A stretch of 64,000 nucleotides of DNA from Streptomyces luomodiensis (GTDB taxonomy: Bacteria; Actinomycetota; Actinomycetes; Streptomycetales; Streptomycetaceae), in assembly GCF_031679605.1 (NCBI RefSeq), contig NZ_CP117522.1, forward strand, positions 3,410,001-3,474,000. The letters run 5' to 3'. This document shows, piece after piece, positions 60,568 through 64,000 of the stretch (its first letter is position 1; every line of letters begins with the position of its first letter). The position numbers and the translations under genes are program-made. The notes beneath the pieces are model-generated. The model did no database searches, was not told where the DNA came from, and worked only from the letters and a program-made list of their open reading frames with translations.

Positions 60568-61599
60568 TCATCTGCGGGGCTGGGCGTCCAGCACCTGCTG
60601 GAGCGCTTCGAACTCCTCCACGCACTTGCCGGACCCGAGCGCGACGGAGTCCAGCGGGTCCTCGGCGATGTGGATCGGCATGCCGGTCTCGCGGCGCAGC
60701 CGCTCGTCGAGGCCGCGCAGCAGCGCGCCGCCGCCGGTGAGCACGATGCCGCGGTCCATGACGTCGCCGGAGAGCTCCGGAGGGCACTTGTCGAGGGTGG
60801 TCTTGACCGCGTCGACGATCGAGTTGACCGGCTCCTCCATGGCCTTGCGGACCTCGGCGGCGGAGATCACGACGGTCTTGGGGAGCCCGCTGACGAGGTC
60901 ACGGCCGCGGATCTCGGTGTGCTCCTCCTCGTCGCTCTCGAACGCCGAACCGATGGTGATCTTGATGTTCTCGGCGGTGCGCTCGCCGAGCAGCAGGCTG
61001 TACTCCTTCTTGATGTGCTGGATGATCGCGTTGTCCAGCTCATCGCCCGCCACCCGGATGGACTGGGCGGTGACGATGCCGCCCAGCGAGATGACGGCGA
61101 CCTCGGTGGTGCCGCCGCCGATGTCCACGACCATGTTTCCGGTGGCCTCGTGGACCGGAAGGCCGGAGCCGATGGCCGCGGCCATGGGCTCCTCGATGAT
61201 GTGCACCTGGCGGGCGCCCGCCTGGGTGGACGCCTCGATGACGGCACGGCGCTCGACTCCGGTGATACCGGACGGCACACAGACCACCACACGGGGCCGG
61301 GCGAGATAGCGGCGCTTATGGATCTTCAGGATGAAGTAGCGCAGCATCCGCTCGGTGATCTCGAAGTCGGCGATGACGCCGTCTTTGAGCGGACGCACAG
61401 CGACGATGTTGCCAGGGGTGCGGCCGATCATCTTCTTCGCCTCGGCGCCCACGGCGAGAATTCCGCCGGTGTTGGTGTTGATGGCGACGACGGATGGCTC
61501 GTTGAGGACGATCCCGCGGCCCCTGACGTACACCAGCGTGTTGGCGGTCCCGAGGTCGACAGCCATGTCACGGCCGATGAACGACATGTTGTTCCCCAT
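60568..61599 (-). CDS. mreB: Rod-shape-determining actin homologue MreB
   Basis: The 343-residue actin-like ATPase has phosphate-1 motif [18 protein letters not shown], phosphate-2 [19 protein letters not shown], connect motifs, and the adenosine motif [20 protein letters not shown]. In Streptomyces it serves spore-wall assembly rather than vegetative tip growth. The first ATG ([12 protein letters not shown]) is used; the ATG four codons later has GGGG at good spacing and is an alternative. First gene of the mre cluster. Confidence 0.97.
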   Translation of the reverse strand: MGNNMSFIGRDMAVDLGTANTLVYVRGRGIVLNEPSVVAINTNTGGILAVGAEAKKMIGRTPGNIVAVRPLKDGVIADFEITERMLRYFILKIHKRRYLARPRVVVCVPSGITGVERRAVIEASTQAGARQVHIIEEPMAAAIGSGLPVHEATGNMVVDIGGGTTEVAVISLGGIVTAQSIRVAGDELDNAIIQHIKKEYSLLLGERTAENIKITIGSAFESDEEEHTEIRGRDLVSGLPKTVVISAAEVRKAMEEPVNSIVDAVKTTLDKCPPELSGDVMDRGIVLTGGGALLRGLDERLRRETGMPIHIAEDPLDSVALGSGKCVEEFEALQQVLDAQPRR

Positions 61600-61910
61600 G
61601 AGGATACGTCAGGCCTTCCCTGCTGGAGCGATTGCTTGCTTGAGGTCGGCAGGATGGGTATGCGCTGCGAGGCGCGGAAGCTCTCATCGTAGTCACGCCC
61701 GCTCGAACACGCTGCGGGGGTCCTCCGCCATTGTCAGCAGAACACGACCCCGCCTGCTCTTATGGTGACGACGTGTCGCGGAGACGCGTTCCCCCGATCG
61801 GGTCGCATATGCCAAGGGGCGGCCGGGTAATTCGACCGCCCCCAGGTCAGCAGGGGTAAGGCAAGCTGATGATCAAACTGATGGCCGATCAGTGAACGAT
61901 CGGATCGGGA
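61600..61910. other. Intergenic region between mreB and ndk (no gene)
   Basis: This 311-base gap contains the ndk terminator (61816-61842) and must contain the mreB promoter. On the minus strand TACGAT (about 100 bases upstream of the mreB ATG) is a possible -10 element, but no matching -35 is evident. No ORF, repeat or other hairpin stands out. Confidence 0.6.
61816..61842 (-). terminator. Hairpin terminator downstream of ndk
   Basis: GGGGCGG (61816-61822) pairs with CCGCCCC (61836-61842), with an inner CG/CG step and a 7-base loop containing TAATT. It lies about 70 bases beyond the ndk stop; only a short T-rich stretch follows. Confidence 0.55.
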
Positions 61911-62324
61911 TCAGGCGAGACCGGGAAAGAAAATCTTGATTTCCCGCTCGGCGGACTCCGCCGAGTCCGAGGCATGGATCAGATTTTCCCGAACGATGGT
62001 GCCGAAATCGCCACGGATGGAACCCGGCGCGGCGGCGATCGGATCGGTCGGCCCGGCCAGCGCCCGGACGCCCTCGATCACCCGCTCGCCCTCGACGACC
62101 AGCGCCACGGCCGGACCGGAGGCCATGAACTCCACCAGGGGCTCGTAGAACGGCTTGCCGACATGCTCGGCGTAGTGCTGCTCCAGGACCTCTCGGTCCA
62201 GCTGACGCAGCTCGAGGGCGCTGATCGTCCAGCCCGCCTTCTTCTCGATCCGCCCCAGAATCTCGCCCACCAGACCGCGTCGGACGGCGTCGGGCTTGAG
62301 AAGGACGAGCGTGCGCTGGCTCAC
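61911..62324 (-). CDS. ndk: Nucleoside diphosphate kinase
   Basis: The 137-residue NDK transfers the ATP gamma-phosphate to NDPs via phospho-His117 in ENLIHASDSAESAEREI. The N-terminal RTLVLLKPDAVRRGLVGEIL and GPTDPIAAAPGSIRGDFG blocks are intact. GTG start with AAAGGAG eight bases upstream. It lies 75 bases after the DUF4233 gene. Confidence 0.97.
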   Translation of the reverse strand: MSQRTLVLLKPDAVRRGLVGEILGRIEKKAGWTISALELRQLDREVLEQHYAEHVGKPFYEPLVEFMASGPAVALVVEGERVIEGVRALAGPTDPIAAAPGSIRGDFGTIVRENLIHASDSAESAEREIKIFFPGLA

Positions 62325-62399
62325 GGTGCGGGCTCCTTTGGGACATGACGTGCGAGTGGGGCTGTGGAGCAGAGGCTACATGGGCGGACCACGACCACG

Positions 62400-62753
62400 T
62401 TACGCAGCGTCAGGTGAAGCGGCCGAGGACGCGGCGAACCGCGCCTTCGCCTCGTCGACCTTGCGGCCGAAGTGGACCGAGGCCCACCACAGCCCGGCGA
62501 AGATCGCGCCGAGGAAGAACATCGTGGACACCACGAAGCCGCTCAGCACCAGGCCGATCTGCACCGCCCAGCCGATCTGCACCGCCCCCGGACGGCTCAG
62601 CAGCCCGCACAGCAGCACACACAGAGCCATGGCGATCCCGCAGACCGTCCAGACGGTGCCCATGGACAGCCCGGACGTCTTCATCGCGACCAGCCCGGCG
62701 AAGCCGATCACGAAGAACTCCCCGATGAGAGTGGAAGCGCACAGCGTTCGCAT
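62400..62753 (-). CDS. DUF4233 domain-containing membrane protein
   Basis: A 117-residue protein with four hydrophobic helices (EFFVIGFAGLVAMKTSGLSM, TVCGIAMALCVLLCGLL, IGLVLSGFVVSTMFFLGAIF) and a short charged tail. DUF4233 genes habitually follow folC in actinobacteria, as here, where the ATG begins one base after the folC stop. Function unknown. Confidence 0.88.
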   Translation of the reverse strand: MRTLCASTLIGEFFVIGFAGLVAMKTSGLSMGTVWTVCGIAMALCVLLCGLLSRPGAVQIGWAVQIGLVLSGFVVSTMFFLGAIFAGLWWASVHFGRKVDEAKARFAASSAASPDAA

Positions 62754-62754
62754 A

Positions 62755-64000
62755 TCAGCCCTTTCCCAGAAGCAGCCGGGCCTCGCCGACCGTGATCACC
62801 GACCCGGTCACCAGAACCCCCGCTCCGGCGTATTCGCCCTCTTCCTCCGCCAGGGTGATGGCCTCCTCCAGGGCGTCGTCCAGCCGCGGCTCGACCTGGA
62901 CCCGGTCCGGGCCGAAGACCTCGACGGCGACCGCGGCCAGCTCGTCCGGGTCCATCGCGCGATGGCTGGAATTCCGGGTCACCACGACCTCGGCGAAGAT
63001 CGGCTCGAAGGCTTCCAGCAGACCCCGCACATCCTTGTCGTCGCTCGCCCCGACCACACCGACCAGCCTGCTGAAACCGAAGGACTCGGTGACCGCCTCG
63101 GCCGCCGCGCGGGCCCCCGCGGGGTTGTGCGCGGCGTCCAGCACCACGGTGGGGCTGCGGCGCACGACCTCCATCCGGCCGGGCGAGGTCGCGGAGGCGA
63201 AGGCGGAGCGGACGGTGTCGATGTCGAGCGTGCGGGCGTGCTGGGTGCCGATGCCGAAGAACGCCTCGACGGCCGCCAGCGCCACCGCCGCGTTGTGCGC
63301 CTGGTGGGCGCCGTGCAGCGGGAGGAAGACATCGGGGTACTCCCCGCCGAGTCCGCGCAGGGTCAGCAGCTGGCCGCCGACCGCGACCTCCCGGGAGAGC
63401 ACGCCGAACTCCATGCCCTCACGGGCGACCGTGGCGTCCACCTCGACGGCGCGCTTGAGCACCACGGAGGCGGCCTCCACCGGCTGCTGCGCGAGCACCA
63501 CGGTGGCGTCCTGCTTCACTATGCCGGCCTTCTCCGTGGCGATCTGCTCCGGAGTGGTGCCGAGCCGGTCGGTGTGGTCGAGCGAGATCGGCGTGATCAC
63601 CGCGACGCCCGCGTCGATCACATTGGTGGCGTCCCAGGAGCCGCCCATGCCGACCTCGACCACCGCGATGTCCACGGGCGCGTCCGCGAAGGCCGCGTAC
63701 GCCATGCCGGTGAGCACCTCGAAGAAGGACAGCCGGTGCTCCTGCTGGGCGTCGACCATCTCGAGGTACGGCTGGATGTCCTGGTAGGTCTCGATGAACC
63801 GCTCGGCGGAGATCGGCGCCCCGTCCAGGCTGATCCGCTCGGTGATCGACTGGACGTGCGGGCTGGTGTAGCGGCCGGTGCGCAGCTCGAAGGCGCCCAG
63901 CAGCGACTCGATCATGCGAGCGGTGCTGGTCTTGCCGTTGGTCCCGGTGATGTGGATCGAGGGATAGGCCCGCTGCGGCGAGCCGAGGATGTCCATCAGC
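62755..64000 (-). CDS. folC: Folylpolyglutamate/dihydrofolate synthase (5' end outside window)
   Basis: About 415 codons of FolC are present; the frame stays open to the window edge, so the N-terminus is missing. It adds glutamate to folates (and probably to dihydropteroate) using ATP. The Mur-ligase-type P-loop HITGTNGKTSTARMIESLLG, YTSPHVQSITERI, VVEVGMGGSWDATNVID, LDHTDRLG and the C-terminal VVLDAAHNPAGARAAAEAV are intact. It is the first visible gene of the folC-DUF4233-ndk run. Confidence 0.95.
   Translation of the reverse strand, partial: LMDILGSPQRAYPSIHITGTNGKTSTARMIESLLGAFELRTGRYTSPHVQSITERISLDGAPISAERFIETYQDIQPYLEMVDAQQEHRLSFFEVLTGMAYAAFADAPVDIAVVEVGMGGSWDATNVIDAGVAVITPISLDHTDRLGTTPEQIATEKAGIVKQDATVVLAQQPVEAASVVLKRAVEVDATVAREGMEFGVLSREVAVGGQLLTLRGLGGEYPDVFLPLHGAHQAHNAAVALAAVEAFFGIGTQHARTLDIDTVRSAFASATSPGRMEVVRRSPTVVLDAAHNPAGARAAAEAVTESFGFSRLVGVVGASDDKDVRGLLEAFEPIFAEVVVTRNSSHRAMDPDELAAVAVEVFGPDRVQVEPRLDDALEEAITLAEEEGEYAGAGVLVTGSVITVGEARLLLGKG

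Overview
The window is chromosomal DNA of a Streptomyces-type actinobacterium. It has very high GC, GTG starts are frequent, and genes are tightly packed with ATGA/GTGA overlaps. The gene content follows the conserved core block of Streptomyces chromosomes from hrcA-dnaJ2 to mreBCD-ndk-folC. I cannot name the species. Nearly all of it is core housekeeping sequence; no prophage, integrase, CRISPR array or biosynthetic cluster is visible.

Layout. (1) 1-8170: an edge-truncated FAD oxidoreductase with an SRPBCC protein, rsmE with a nitronate monooxygenase-like gene, the heat-shock pair hrcA-dnaJ behind a CIRCE operator, a metallo-beta-lactamase-fold hydrolase, a 4-bp-TSD MITE-like element, and a DUF3097 gene. 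(2) 8254-24813: hemW, a kinase/phosphatase regulator (HATPase-GAF-PP2C), a long-chain acyl-CoA ligase, divergent lepA/rpsT, holA, an O-methyltransferase, comEC-comEA and degV. comEC has no usable in-frame stop codon. (3) 24939-30104: a membrane-anchored coiled-coil protein, leuS with a leucine leader peptide and attenuator, and two identical tRNA-Ala(GGC) genes bracketing two tiny zinc-ribbon genes. (4) 30177-43313: histidine phosphatase-rsfS-LCP protein-nadD, two micro membrane proteins, an M48 protease, two membrane proteins sharing a cytoplasmic motif, proA, proB, and a large CDP-glycerol glycerophosphotransferase-like membrane protein ending at a 24-bp perfect hairpin. (5) 43401-55012: obgE-rpmA-rplU, a very large RNase E/G with repetitive extensions, a radical SAM pair, and a CYTH-CHAD protein. 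(6) 55056-64000: the cell-shape/spore-wall cluster mreB-mreC-mreD-pbp2-rodA read on the minus strand, then ndk, a DUF4233 gene and folC, which runs off the window.

How the genes fit together: the window combines translation (lepA, rpsT, rplU, rpmA, obgE, rsfS, rsmE, leuS, tRNA-Ala), proline synthesis (proB, proA), heat-shock control (hrcA, dnaJ2, CIRCE), DNA uptake and replication (comEA, comEC, holA), and lateral wall/spore wall assembly (mre cluster).

The most unusual signals are these. Three tandem 116/116/92-bp repeats lie between pbp2 and rodA; each is a small ORF chained to the next by a GTGA stop/start overlap. leuS appears to have a classical attenuation leader. Several genes have short tandem duplications of their own 3' ends just beyond the stop codon. 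comEC lacks a credible stop, and the histidine phosphatase appears to have a CTG start. Positions and motifs were read from the sequence; family names rest on recognised motifs, and no database search was run.
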